From the NCBI GenBank assembly GCA_902651635.1, contig CACRSC010000068.1:35398-58478 (forward strand): a stretch of 23,081 bases of DNA, in the 5' to 3' direction. This document shows, piece after piece, positions 9,468 through 17,985 of this stretch. Within the stretch, counting starts at the first letter, position 1; each line of letters starts with the position of its first letter. Source of the stretch: Mastigamoeba balamuthi. Taxonomy: Eukaryota > Evosea > Mastigamoebida > Mastigamoebidae. Made by a program: the position numbers and the translations under genes. The notes beneath the pieces are model-generated. The model searched no databases, was not told where the DNA came from, and was given only the letters and a program-made list of their open reading frames with translations.

Positions 9468-10022
9468 GCTGCCCAGTGAGACCCACGCAAGTGCACACAG
9501 TGATAATGAGTGAATGCCAAATAGACCTCCTACTTCCTTACTGATGGCACATTGGGCAGAATGGCAATAACCTAGCACATTGAGTTGCTCACACCTCAGT
9601 GATAACATCGTTCATTCGCTGGAGCAGCACCACGCGGCCTCCTTCGCCTCTGCTCGACTGTTCCATATCCGCGGTCTCACTAGCCTCACCACTGCCAGCA
9701 CCTCCTTCCACCACTGCATCGCTGCGCGTCCCTCAACAACACAGTTCCCGAGCCCCCTGGCAGCTGGATCGGTCACCCTCTCCCTCTCGGGGTCGTGCCA
9801 ATTGCGAGGCAGGCTTGGCGTCGTGGTGTTCGGCACAGCCACAGGCGTCCGGAGCCGCACCACGACAGTGAATCGCGCTGTCGGCGCTGACTATAATACA
9901 TGCTGAAGGGTGCGCGGGCGTATCGACATCTCAGGAAAGATGAGGTGCCCAGAGAACGGTGGGCATCTCCGGCATCAGGGAGTAGAGAACTCGGCCGAGC
10001 AAATCACCGATCTGCAACGCAT
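9468..10022. other. Region without a supported gene
   Basis: Frames on both strands between about 9580 and 9910 are open for 80-110 codons, but they are serine/proline- or arginine-rich and I recognise no domain, signal peptide or splice-supported exon. CTATAATACATG near 9891-9902 is AT-rich in a GC-rich setting but has no clear gene behind it. Confidence 0.4.
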
Positions 10023-10241
10023 TCAAGCGTCGGGTACCTCTCGGGAGTGAGCCGCGAGCAGCTGAGTGAGGTCCTCGGCGTAAGCCCATGGGTCGAAGTC
10101 GTGCTGGGCCGTCGGTTTTTTCCCCGCAGACGAGCCCGCACCGCTAATGAAGAAGGGGAGCAGAAACCCTGAGGAAAATCCGCACGACTTCTTGCTTTGC
10201 CCGCAGACGTTCCATACGCGCTGTGGATCGGGGAAACTCAT
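10023..10241 (-). CDS. Possible small two-exon protein of unknown function (58 residues)
   Basis: This is tentative. On the minus strand an ATG at 10241 opens a frame (MSFPDPQRVWNVCGQSKK). A 42-bp intron can be drawn from 10185 (GTGCGG, like other donors here) to 10144 (pyrimidine-rich CCCCTTCTTCATTAG). The second exon 10143-10023 encodes KKPTAQHDFDPWAYAED, then LTQLLAAHSREVPDA and a stop. The phases fit. The unspliced frame is also open (72 residues). No family is recognised. The acidic, aromatic C-terminal segment looks more protein-like than the frames around it. Confidence 0.3.
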   Translation of the reverse strand: MSFPDPQRVWNVCGQSKKSCGFSSGFLLPFFISGAGSSAGKKPTAQHDFDPWAYAEDLTQLLAAHSREVPDA

Positions 10242-10987
10242 GACGGCGGGTCTGATATCTGCTCCATCAAAACCTCTGGCGACGGTTGGTTCTGCATTTT
10301 TGTGGTCTCAAAACTACCATCAGCGGTGATCTGCAATTGAGCAACAAACGCCCTGAGTAGCGAGCGGGCCCATCATGGAGTTGCACCAGAGAACTGTCGT
10401 TGCCCATGACGCACACAAGGATAGCGAATGGAGCAACCCGATCGATTGGGGCCACCCCTCACTCACGGCCTGCGCTGTAGCCAACGAAAGGGCATCACAG
10501 CAAGGCTCTCCATGAGGTTTGTGGCTCTGCCAGGGGCTGAGCACTCGATAAAATGTGGGCCGACAAATTTACCCGCCAGCCAAGCACTGGGGCTGAGACG
10601 CCAGCAGCACGGGGCCCCCGTGGGGGCCTCGGACGCCGCGCCTGGCGAGCCTAAAGCCCATCGGCCACTGCGATGTTCGCTCGCTTTTACTGAACGCGGC
10701 CGTGGCTCGGGCCGTCGCCCATAGATAACGAGCAGACCCGCCGCGTCCGACATGCGGACACACGCGAGTGGAAGTGGGTGGGAGAGCAGCATCAGACTGG
10801 ACAGGGCAGCCGGCTGGCAAACGAGGGGGGCGGTGGCCACGGAGCACACGCGGTTATGGGACAACAAAACACAACTGCACTGCAGTTCTCTCTGTCGGGG
10901 CTGCTCGGGCAGGCCAAGCCACTGCACTGGCACTGGAGCATTCGCACGAGGTTCTCGGCAGTAGCAGGGGGTACGGGAGGGCGGAGG
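10242..10987. other. Region without a supported gene
   Basis: About 750 bp downstream of DPM2 (its stop is at 10988-10990, minus strand). Overlapping open frames occur on both strands but none has a recognisable domain. On the minus strand, a reading starting MQNQPSPEVLMEQIS (about 10300-10240) looks protein-like but stops after 19 codons, and I could not join it to another exon in phase. Confidence 0.4.
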
Positions 10988-11456
10988 TCAGGAGGAGGCG
11001 GCGCTGGAGAGGAGAGAGAGGCCGAAGAGCAGAGCAAAGGCGCTGACGAGCAGCACGAGGAACACAGCGGGGCCCAGCACTGCGTACGCGGGCGGTCCGA
11101 ACACCAGGCCCCACCACCGGGTGGCCGTCTCGCCCTCGATCCACGGCTGCAGCGCGCCAACCAGCAGCAGAACACTCGCAGGGTCAGCACGACCAGAGAG
11201 AGAGAGAGAGAGAGAAAGGGAAAAAGAAGCTCAGCTGCAATATCAGAAATAGAATCAGAATAAAAAGAATCAGAACGGAATAGAACAGATCAGTGGATGG
11301 CCGCCAATCGAACGAGGCGCGCGACGCACAGACAGTGTAAAGAGCGCGACGCACCGAGCCCCACAGCCAAGCGCTGTAGTACGCGAACAGCGCGATGCTC
11401 GTGTAGAACAGCGCGTGCCCGAAGATGCTCGACTGCCGCAGTCTCCACGACCCCAT
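10988..11456 (-). CDS. DPM2: Dolichol-phosphate mannosyltransferase regulatory subunit 2
   Basis: DPM2 is a small two-helix ER membrane protein that stabilises the dolichol-phosphate-mannose synthase DPM1/DPM3 complex, which supplies mannose for N-glycans, GPI anchors and O-/C-mannosylation; it is also reported with the GPI-GlcNAc transferase. Exon 1 is 11456-11355 (34 codons) and exon 2 is 11146-10988, giving 86 residues (the family has about 84). The intron 11354-11147 opens GTGCGT, ends CTGCAG and is phase 0. Helix 1 is IFGHALFYTSIALFAYYSAWLW, shown here as motif AYYSAW. It is followed by the loop PWIE (family PFID) and helix 2 beginning PPAYAVLGP (family PRAYAV), then a leucine/valine-rich stretch. 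The start chosen gives the family length; the frame is open further upstream. It diverges from CTU1 across 129 bp. Confidence 0.85.
11195..11215. repeat. (AG)n microsatellite inside the DPM2 intron
   Basis: About ten AG units lie on the plus strand, hence a CT-repeat pyrimidine tract on the DPM2 sense strand. It lies about 50 bp before the proposed acceptor and may help define the 3' splice region. Confidence 0.9.
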
Positions 11457-11585
11457 CGCCGCCGCGCAGCGATCCGCGAATGAAGCGCAACGCCCGGATA
11501 CACTATGCCGAGATACGCGTATCTTCCCACGCCCGAAATCTGCCCCCCGAAAATATCTCACTGATTCATTTGTTCCGCTGCGTTC
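11457..11585. promoter_or_regulatory. Compact bidirectional promoter of DPM2 and CTU1, with palindrome AGATACGCGTATCT
   Basis: Only 129 bp separate the two divergent start codons, so both promoters must overlap. A perfect 14-bp palindrome, AGATACGCGTATCT, lies at 11511-11524, 62 bp from the CTU1 ATG and 55 bp from the DPM2 ATG. It continues as GTATCTTCCC, a word also found just before the Sel1-repeat gene, and its GTATCTTC core recurs before the RACo-like gene. Its function is inferred. Confidence 0.55.
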
Positions 11586-12815
11586 ATGTCAGGTCCACCG
11601 CTGTGCAGCGCGTGCGGGGCCCAGAGGGCTGCCGCACGCCGCGCGGCCACCTCGGCGCCGCTGTGCCGCGCGTGCTTCTGCCGGGCGATCGAGGACGACG
11701 TGCACGACCTCGTCGTCTCCCAGAGCCTCGTGCAGCCCTCCGCCCGCATCGCCGTCGGCGTCTCTGGCGGCAAAGGTCCGCCGCCTCCCCCGGACCCCGG
11801 CGCGCGGCCAGAGACGCGGTGTGGCAGCTGACGGAGACCCGGTGACGCGGGGGAGATATTTCGCTGCAGATTCCGCTGTGATGGCGCGGATACTGACCAA
11901 GATCAACGCCACGCGGGCCAGCGAGGACAAGGCGGAGCTCGTGCTCGTGTCGATCGACGAGGGCATCGGGGGCTACAGGGACGGCTCCCTTCTGGTGCGC
12001 CTCCTTGCCCGTCTGCGCGCTGCGCTCGATTTGTGGCGCCAACTTCGTTTGAAATCAATTGAGAAATCTGCCTTTGATTTTATTGTTTGCTTTTTTTTGT
12101 ATGCGTCCCTTCCTCTCTGCCTTGCGCCCACCACGCCGAGGCAACAGACTGTGGAGGAGAGCAGGGAGGAGTACGGGCTGGACCTCAGGGTCGTGTCGTT
12201 CAGCGACATGTACGGCCACACGATGGACGAGATCGCCGAGCGCACGGGCCGCAAGAGCACCTGTGCGCACCCGCGGAGCCCACACGCACTGCCAGAGGAG
12301 CAGAGCAGCGCTCACCCGGCCGCATCTCTCTCGCAGGCTCCTTCTGCGGCGTCTTCCGCAGGCAGGCGCTCGACAAGGTGGCCTCTGACGCCGGCTGCAC
12401 GCTGCTCGCCACGGGCCACAACGCAGACGACACGGCCGAGACGGTCCTGATGAACTGTGCGCTCCCCTCTCCCCCTCGTCCCGTCCCTCGCCCAGGCTGC
12501 TGAACGACGGCACAGGCCCCCCCCCCCCCCCCAGTGCTGCGGGGCGACAACCAGAGGCTGGACAGGTGCAAGGGGGCCAGGACGGACGGGGGCACGGGGT
12601 ACGTGCCGCGGTGCAAGCCCCTGCTGCGCCTGACGCAGCGCGAGGTGGTGCTGTACGCGCGCTTCGAGGGCATCCGCTACTTCAGCACCGAGTGCCCCTA
12701 CGCGCTCTCGTCGTACCGCGGCCTGGCGCGCGGGTTCATCAAGGAGCTCGAGGCCCTGCGGCCCGCGGGCGTGCTGGACCTCGTGCACAGCGGCGACGAA
12801 CTCAGGGCCCCCGCC

Positions 12816-12849
<34 letters not shown>

Positions 12850-12983
12850 GGGGCGGCGGCAGTGCGCAGCAGGAGGCGCCGCTGAGGCCGTGCCCGAGGT
12901 GCGGCTACGTGACATCGCAGGCCATCTGCCACGCCTGCGCCCTCGTGGACGCCATCAACTCGCAGGACCCGCTCGCGTGGTAA
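11586..12983 (+). CDS. CTU1: Cytoplasmic tRNA 2-thiolation protein 1 (wobble uridine thiolase)
   Basis: CTU1/Ncs6, with CTU2, takes sulfur from URM1 and 2-thiolates wobble U34 of tRNA Lys, Glu and Gln in the cytosol. Five exons: 11586-11775, 11870-11994, 12148-12262, 12337-12456 and 12535-12983 (332 residues; the family has about 350). Donors are GTCCGC and three GTGCGC; all phases fit. Visible motifs in order: N-terminal zinc ligands C7, C10, C27, C30; the PP-loop GVSGGKDSAVMA, whose GGKD is split by intron 1; DEGI-GYRDGSL; TMDEIA; a CSFC pair followed by [42 protein letters not shown]; and a C-terminal zinc motif CPRCGY...CHAC. A run of ten glutamines lies before the C-terminal zinc motif. 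Intron 2 is AT-rich and intron 4 ends in 16 C. Confidence is high because every junction restores a conserved motif. Confidence 0.95.
12517..12532. repeat. Poly-C tract (16 C) at the end of CTU1 intron 4
   Basis: Sixteen consecutive C precede the acceptor AG at 12533-12534, replacing the usual mixed pyrimidine tract. The length is likely to vary between reads or strains. Confidence 0.9.
12819..12848 (+). repeat. (CAG)10 trinucleotide repeat coding for polyglutamine in CTU1
   Basis: Ten perfect CAG codons encode ten glutamines between the HSGDEL segment and the C-terminal zinc motif. They are followed by a Gly/Ser/Gln-rich linker. This position is a variable loop in the family, so activity need not suffer. 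Confidence 0.95.
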
Positions 12984-13447
12984 GGGGGCGGCATCGGCGG
13001 CGTGCCTTGCAGTGGCGACGCTGCGACAACAGCGGCAGTAAAGCAGCAGCGTTTGCAGCGGAGCTCCACCGTCCCTCACAGACTCGGGGCACTTAGGGGT
13101 TGTGGGGTGCGCCGTCCGCACTTAGCGACCCGAATTGGGGCCGAGCGGGTTCAGCAGAAACCATCACGGCGCCCAGCTCGCCTGGCGTGCTCCATTCTGT
13201 GGCTGGTTGATTGATTGTATGGTCAGTTGCAAGTGCCAAGATAAGCGAATCCACGTAGCTCTTCGCGTATGAATGGACAGTGGTCGATCGAAGCAACTCT
13301 GTCACGGGAAAGAACAGTCCCTGCTCAGGCACAGCCGATAGCTGGCGAGGGTCCCGTCGGCGCCAGCAGAAAGCAGAGGTGGATACGGATACGGAGCCGA
13401 GGTGGTATCTTCCCAGATTCTCCCCGGAGATTCCGCAAACGAGGAGA
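12984..13447. other. Intergenic region between CTU1 and the Sel1-repeat gene
   Basis: No coding pattern is seen in 464 bp. The last 70 bp contain GATAC twice (13382-13386, 13388-13392) and GTATCTTCCC from 13405. Together they form a spaced inverted pair 38-66 bp before the ATG, probably promoter elements. Confidence 0.5.
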
Positions 13448-15095
13448 ATGCTGAGCCCGCAGAAATGCGAACCGACAGCGGCCGAGGGCGAGATCATCCG
13501 CGAGTGGTCCGCGGGGCGCCTCGAGCGCGCCCGCGACCTCTGCCTGGGCGCCCCGCCCCGCGCCAGCGTCGTCGCGTCGGTCGTCCTGCGCGCGCTGGCC
13601 CGCCAGCGCAACTCGCTCTTCAGCCTCGCCGAGGCCTCCCAGCCCACCCTCGAGGTCCTCGCCGACCGCGCCCGCTCCGCCGACCCCGCCGCCCACGCCC
13701 GTGCGTCCCCCCCCATTCCCCCCATCCCCCCCTCTACTTACTTTTTCTTTTCTCGTTGCTCTCAGTGCTGCTGCGTTGCGTCCGCTCTGCCATTTTTTCG
13801 CTCGCCCCCCCGCCTAATTTTGTCGGCCGTTAGTTTCAAATTTCCCGGCGCACACGTCACCCGCCTATTTAAATATTCTCGGAAATATGTGTGGTCCTTT
13901 GATGGATGTGGGTGTTGATTCTGCGCCCTATCTCTCTCCCCCTCTGTGTGTGTGTCTCTCACTCTCTCACTCTCTCACACACACTCTCACTCGCAATCTG
14001 TGTGTCTCTCTGGCGTCCCCGGTGGGCGATTACCTGGGTCCTGTGGTGCAACCTTGGGGCGAACAAACAAGCGGCCCCAACGGGGGCTCATTGATGCGAC
14101 TTCGCCTTTTCCCCGGCACCGGGACACGTCACCGGCTATTCCTTTTTGTGTTTGTTTGTTGCCGTTTTCGGGTGATTTGCGAGCTGATTTCCGGCGATTT
14201 CCCTGTCCCAGGGGCCCGGGCTGCAGCGCTGACGGCGTGCTCGAGCCCCTCCGCTAGCGAGCGCGCAGCGGGCAAGACAATCCTGGGCCTGATGCGCCGC
14301 CTGGGCATCGGGGAGCGCGCGGACACGCCCGGGGCCGTGCAGATGCTCCGCGACGCCGAGGAGCTCGGAAGCCCGTCCGCAGGTCGCGCAAATCCGAATC
14401 TTCCGCGGAATCCAAGATTCACGCACCCGAGGCTGATATCTCCGCGCCCCAGCGTTCAGCCTCGGGGTGATTGCCAGCAGGGGCGAGTGCGGGGGCTCTG
14501 TCGCGGCCAGCAACCCGTACGAGGCCGCAGAGCACTACCTCCGCGCAGCCCGTGCAGGCCACACCAGCGCCATGTACAACCTCGGTGCGGCCACCGATTG
14601 CAATTGACTCTGCGCGTCATCGTTTCTGCTCTGCTTTTGTTCTGCCTGGAAGACGGCAGCCCATCAGAGAGCACACAGGAGACCTGGCACAAGGCCCCCT
14701 GTTGCCACTCCCCAGTGGGAGGACACTTGGGGCGCCAGCACGGCAGCTGACCTGTCCTCTCGGCGTGCTGGGAAGGTGTGATGCTGCGGGACGGCGACGG
14801 CGTGGCAGCGGACCGCGGGCGAGCGATGGGGCTGTTCCAGGAGGCGGCGGTGCTGGGGGACCCCGCGGCGCAGTGCGCGCTGGGCGAGATGCTGGAGGAG
14901 TCGGGGCAGAGGGCGCGGGCGGTGCAGCTGTACCGCAGGGCAGCCGCCGCGGGCGACGACAGCGCGCGCATGTGCCTGGCGGGCGTGCTGGCGTGCGGCA
15001 GCGAGGACATCGGCGTGGCCCAGGACATGCGGGAGGCCGTCAGGCTCTGGCGGCTTGTGACCGCGGGGCTGCAGTGGAGATGCCAGGCCGTGTGA
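13448..15095 (+). CDS. Sel1-like (TPR-type) repeat protein
   Basis: Four exons are inferred: 13448-13700, 14212-14382, 14453-14584 and 14776-15095 (291 residues). Donors are GTGCGT, GTCGCG and GTGCGG; all junctions are phase 1 and consistent. Intron 1 is long (511 bp) with simple repeats; the others are 70 and 191 bp. Sel1 repeats are short helical pairs that act as protein-interaction scaffolds. Visible units include AVQMLRDAEELGSPSA, EAAEHYLRAARAGHTSAMYNLG, then VMLRDGDGVAADRGRAM with a following EAAVLGDPAAQ, and AVQLYRRAAAAGDDSARM, ending with EAVRLWRLVTAG. Splicing joins YNLG to VMLRDGDG exactly as the repeat consensus demands. The N-terminal 80 residues are helical and leucine/alanine-rich, with no recognised domain. 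There is no signal peptide, so it is probably cytosolic. Its partner is unknown. Confidence 0.8.
13931..14010. repeat. CT/TG/CA simple-sequence tract in intron 1 of the Sel1-repeat gene
   Basis: Alternating TCTC, TGTG and CACA runs fill about 80 bp. They lie inside the 511-bp intron, well before its acceptor. Frames crossing it are artefacts of the repeat. Confidence 0.85.
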
Positions 15096-15625
15096 GAGCC
15101 CCAGAGGACTCCTCCGAATGCACGGCCATGCACGGCCAAGGCCAGGGTTCTGCGAGACAGCCCCGCGGAATACAGAAACTCGTCTGCGTGGAACTGCGGG
15201 GCAGTGTGGGTCATGGGGCAGTGTTCCTGGCGTCTCAACAGACACCCCCAGGGTCTTCACGGACCGCCGGGTTGCGCAGCAGGAAATAACCTTGAGTAGA
15301 CCTGACATCGCGATAGACATTGCTCAGTGGCGCATTGGCAGACGATGGGGCTATCATGCTGTCTGCACAACCCTGGGCGTGTCAGCCAGATTCTCTCTGC
15401 AGAACCGCTTTACTCCTGCCGAGCAGTCCACCTGAAGACACCCCCCAGATTCCCATGCACGGAGCTGGCACAACAATCATAACTGGATGAATTCAGGAGC
15501 GGTTCTACTGCGGTGGCGTGTCAGAGATTGTCCGAAGATACCAGTAATCCCTCACTGGTAGCGGAACGGGAAACGATATTTCCTAAGATACCAGTATCTT
15601 CAGCCCCAGATCTTCCCTGCCGGCC
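15096..15625. promoter_or_regulatory. Intergenic/promoter region with AAGATACcaGTATCTT inverted repeat before the RACo-like gene
   Basis: No gene is seen in 530 bp. Near its end AAGATACC appears twice, at 15535-15542 and 15585-15592. The second copy is the left part of an inverted repeat, AAGATAC-CA-GTATCTT (15585-15600), 26 bp before the ATG. The first copy overlaps a CCAGT/ACTGG inverted pair (15541-15558). The position suggests a promoter or operator element related to those upstream of CTU1/DPM2 and the Sel1-repeat gene. Confidence 0.5.
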
Positions 15626-17809
15626 ATGTCGGTGCGCGTCGTCTTCGCCAGCCACGGCGCCACGGCCGTCGTGCCGCGCGGCGCCACCCTCCTGGAGGCC
15701 GCCCGCGCCGCCGGGGTGCCCCTGGAGGCCCCCTGCGGCGGGCGTGGCCTCTGCGGCCGCTGTCTCGTGCGCCTCGCGGGCTCCCGCATCCCCGCCCCCG
15801 CCTGCGCCCTCCTCGCCCTCGACGACACCCTCGTCCTCGACACCCCCGCCTGCGACTGCAAGAACCGCTGCGGCCCCGCGGAATCGGTGAAACCCGGCGA
15901 GGAGGGCGGGCGGGCGCGGGGCCTCCGGAGCGGCGACGCCGACGACGCCAGCGGCGCCACTGCGGCGACCGGCAGCCCGGGCGCTGACCCGTCGGTGCCA
16001 CGTGTGCGTGCGCCACGTGGGGCCCCTGGGGGCGCAGCAGAGGGCCCGCGTCTCTGCGCTGCGGACAACTCGCCTCCGCGGGGCCTCTGCTGCGGACTGG
16101 GGCGCTGCCAGCAGCCCGGCCTCTGCGTCCCCGCTGTGCCCCGAGGGTCACCCTGCTGTGCTGCCAGCGGCCCCTGCGTGCGCGTCGTGGAGGTGGCGCT
16201 GGCGGGGCCGCCGTCGCTGGGGGACCAGCGGGGCGACTGGGAGCGCATCGCAGACGCCGCCGCCCGCTCGTCGCCGCCCCTGCCGCTGCGCCCCGCCGCC
16301 CCCTGCGTCGCCGCCGAGGCCTCGGCCGCTGCCCGCTCGCTGGGCTGGGCCGGTGCACTGCGCGCCGCCGTGTGGGCGGACCCCGGGAGCGGCGGCGACT
16401 GCGGAGGCGGTGGCAGCAGCGGAGGCGGCGCTCTGGTGCTCCGCGTGGGCGCTGCAGAGTCGTGGCGGGGCGTCTACGGCGCCGCCGTCGACCTGGGCAC
16501 CACGACGGTCGCGCTCGCGCTCTGCGACCTCGGCGGCGCGGGCGGCAGCGTCGTGTGCACGCGCGCGTGCGCCAACCCGCAGAGCGCGTGGGGCGCGGAC
16601 GTCGCCACCCGCGCGGGCCTCTGCGCCGAGGACGCGGGCGCTGCGGCCGCCATGCGCGGCGCCCTCGTCGGCGCCGTGCGCGGGCTGCTGGCCGAGGCCT
16701 GCGCGGCGGCGTCCGCGAGCCCCGGCGACGTGCTCGAGGTGGTGTTCGTGGGCAACACGTTCGAGCAGCACTCGCTGCTGGGGCTGCCCGTCGCCCAGCT
16801 CTTCGCGTCGCCCTTTGTGCCCTGCAGCGCCGCGGCGACCAGCTGCGCCCTGGCGGACCTCGGGGAGTTCGGCGCGGACCCGCTGGCGCGCGCACACGTC
16901 CTGCCGGTCGTCAGCGGCCACGTGGGCGCCGACGCCGTCGCCGCGATGCTCGTCGCGGGCCCGCAGCTCCGGCCCCCCGGGCCCGAGGGCGGCGCGGGCG
17001 GCGCGTGGCTGCTGCTGGACGTCGGTACCAACTGCGAGATGGCCCTCGGCGGCCCCGAGGGCGTCTGGGTGGCCTCGTGCCCCACGGGCCCCGCGTTCGA
17101 GGGCGCGCAGATCCGCGACGGCTGCCGCGCCCGCCCGGGCGCCATTGAGCGCGTGCGCGTCGACCCCGCGACGCTCGACGTGCGCTACAAGCTCGTCGGC
17201 TGCGACGCCTGGTCCGGGGGCGCCGGCGCCGAGGGCGGCAGCGTCCCCGCGGCGACGGGCATCTGCGGCAGCGGCGTCATCGAGGCCGTCGCGGAGCTGC
17301 TGGCCGCCGGGGTGCTGCTGCCCAGTGGCCGCCTCTCGCCGCAGCTCCTCGCGCACCCGTCGGGGCGCCTGCGCAGGTGCGGCGCCGGCTCGAGGGCCGA
17401 GTTCGTCCTCGCCCGAGACGGCGAGTGCGGGGCGCCGGGCCAGCGCGTGGCGCTCACCAGCGACGACGTGCGGGCCGTGCAGCTCGCCAAGGCCGCGCTC
17501 TGCGCTGGCGTGCGCGTTCTGATGGCCCGTGCGGGCGTCGAGCGCGTGGACCGCGTGGCCATCGCCGGGGCGTTCGGCTGCTCGATCGACCCGGCGCGCG
17601 CGGTGGCCATCGGGATGCTGCCGAGGTGCGCGGCGGGCTGCGTCGTGGCCGTGGGCAACGCGGCTGGCGAGGGGGCTGTGCAGGCCCTGCGCGACGCGGG
17701 CGCGAGGGCCGAGGCGCGGCGGCTGGCGAGGTGGGCGCGGCACGTAGAGGTCGCCGCCGAGCCGTCGTTCCAGGACCTCATGGTCGACGCGATGCGCTTC
17801 CCCGAGTAG
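15626..17809 (+). CDS. RACo/RamA-like 2Fe-2S ferredoxin-ASKHA ATPase (DUF4445 family)
   Basis: Relatives in bacteria and archaea reductively reactivate cobalt(II) corrinoid proteins at the cost of ATP (RACo for the corrinoid Fe-S protein, RamA for methylamine methyltransferases). This 727-residue intronless product has the whole layout. An N-terminal 2Fe-2S ferredoxin has C37, C43, C46 and C60 (CGGRGLCGRC). The linker has VRVVEVAL, then PPSLGDQRGDWERI. The ASKHA ATPase has DLGTTTVALAL (289-299), VGNTFEQHSLLGLP, VSGHVGADAV, LLLDVGTNCEMAL (462-474), TGPAFEGAQI, TGICGSGVIEAV, LTSDDVRAVQLAKAAL and VAIAGAFG (644-651). The usual DIGTNGE motif has Cys instead of Gly. A family-atypical insert (about 76-184) holds eleven cysteines; part of it could be an unrecognised in-frame intron. 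No targeting peptide is obvious. The substrate is unknown; a B12 enzyme such as methionine synthase is a guess. The eukaryotic gene may derive from bacteria. Confidence 0.9.
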   Translation: MSVRVVFASHGATAVVPRGATLLEAARAAGVPLEAPCGGRGLCGRCLVRLAGSRIPAPACALLALDDTLVLDTPACDCKNRCGPAESVKPGEEGGRARGLRSGDADDASGATAATGSPGADPSVPRVRAPRGAPGGAAEGPRLCAADNSPPRGLCCGLGRCQQPGLCVPAVPRGSPCCAASGPCVRVVEVALAGPPSLGDQRGDWERIADAAARSSPPLPLRPAAPCVAAEASAAARSLGWAGALRAAVWADPGSGGDCGGGGSSGGGALVLRVGAAESWRGVYGAAVDLGTTTVALALCDLGGAGGSVVCTRACANPQSAWGADVATRAGLCAEDAGAAAAMRGALVGAVRGLLAEACAAASASPGDVLEVVFVGNTFEQHSLLGLPVAQLFASPFVPCSAAATSCALADLGEFGADPLARAHVLPVVSGHVGADAVAAMLVAGPQLRPPGPEGGAGGAWLLLDVGTNCEMALGGPEGVWVASCPTGPAFEGAQIRDGCRARPGAIERVRVDPATLDVRYKLVGCDAWSGGAGAEGGSVPAATGICGSGVIEAVAELLAAGVLLPSGRLSPQLLAHPSGRLRRCGAGSRAEFVLARDGECGAPGQRVALTSDDVRAVQLAKAALCAGVRVLMARAGVERVDRVAIAGAFGCSIDPARAVAIGMLPRCAAGCVVAVGNAAGEGAVQALRDAGARAEARRLARWARHVEVAAEPSFQDLMVDAMRFPE

Positions 17810-17985
17810 TGCAGACATCCTCCGGTGGCAAGTGCTGTTATTATGATAACAAAGGAGCTTCATTGTATTTGGGCTTCGTGATGAGGTACAACTGGGCGCT
17901 CCTTACAAGACAATGGCGTGTCTAAGTCAGATAGTTCTCCCCGCACCGTGCGTGCGTTTTTCATTCATGACTCGAAGGACTATCT

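Noticed and set aside
17837-17850. GTTAT-TATG-ATAAC hairpin after the RACo-like stop codon
   Set aside because: Arms of only 5 bp and AT-rich; it is not convincing as a terminator in a eukaryotic gene.
16148-17863. 571-codon open frame on the minus strand opposite the RACo-like gene, and the 506-codon frame 16002-17522 on the plus strand
   Set aside because: Both are compositional shadows; the RACo frame alone shows family motifs.
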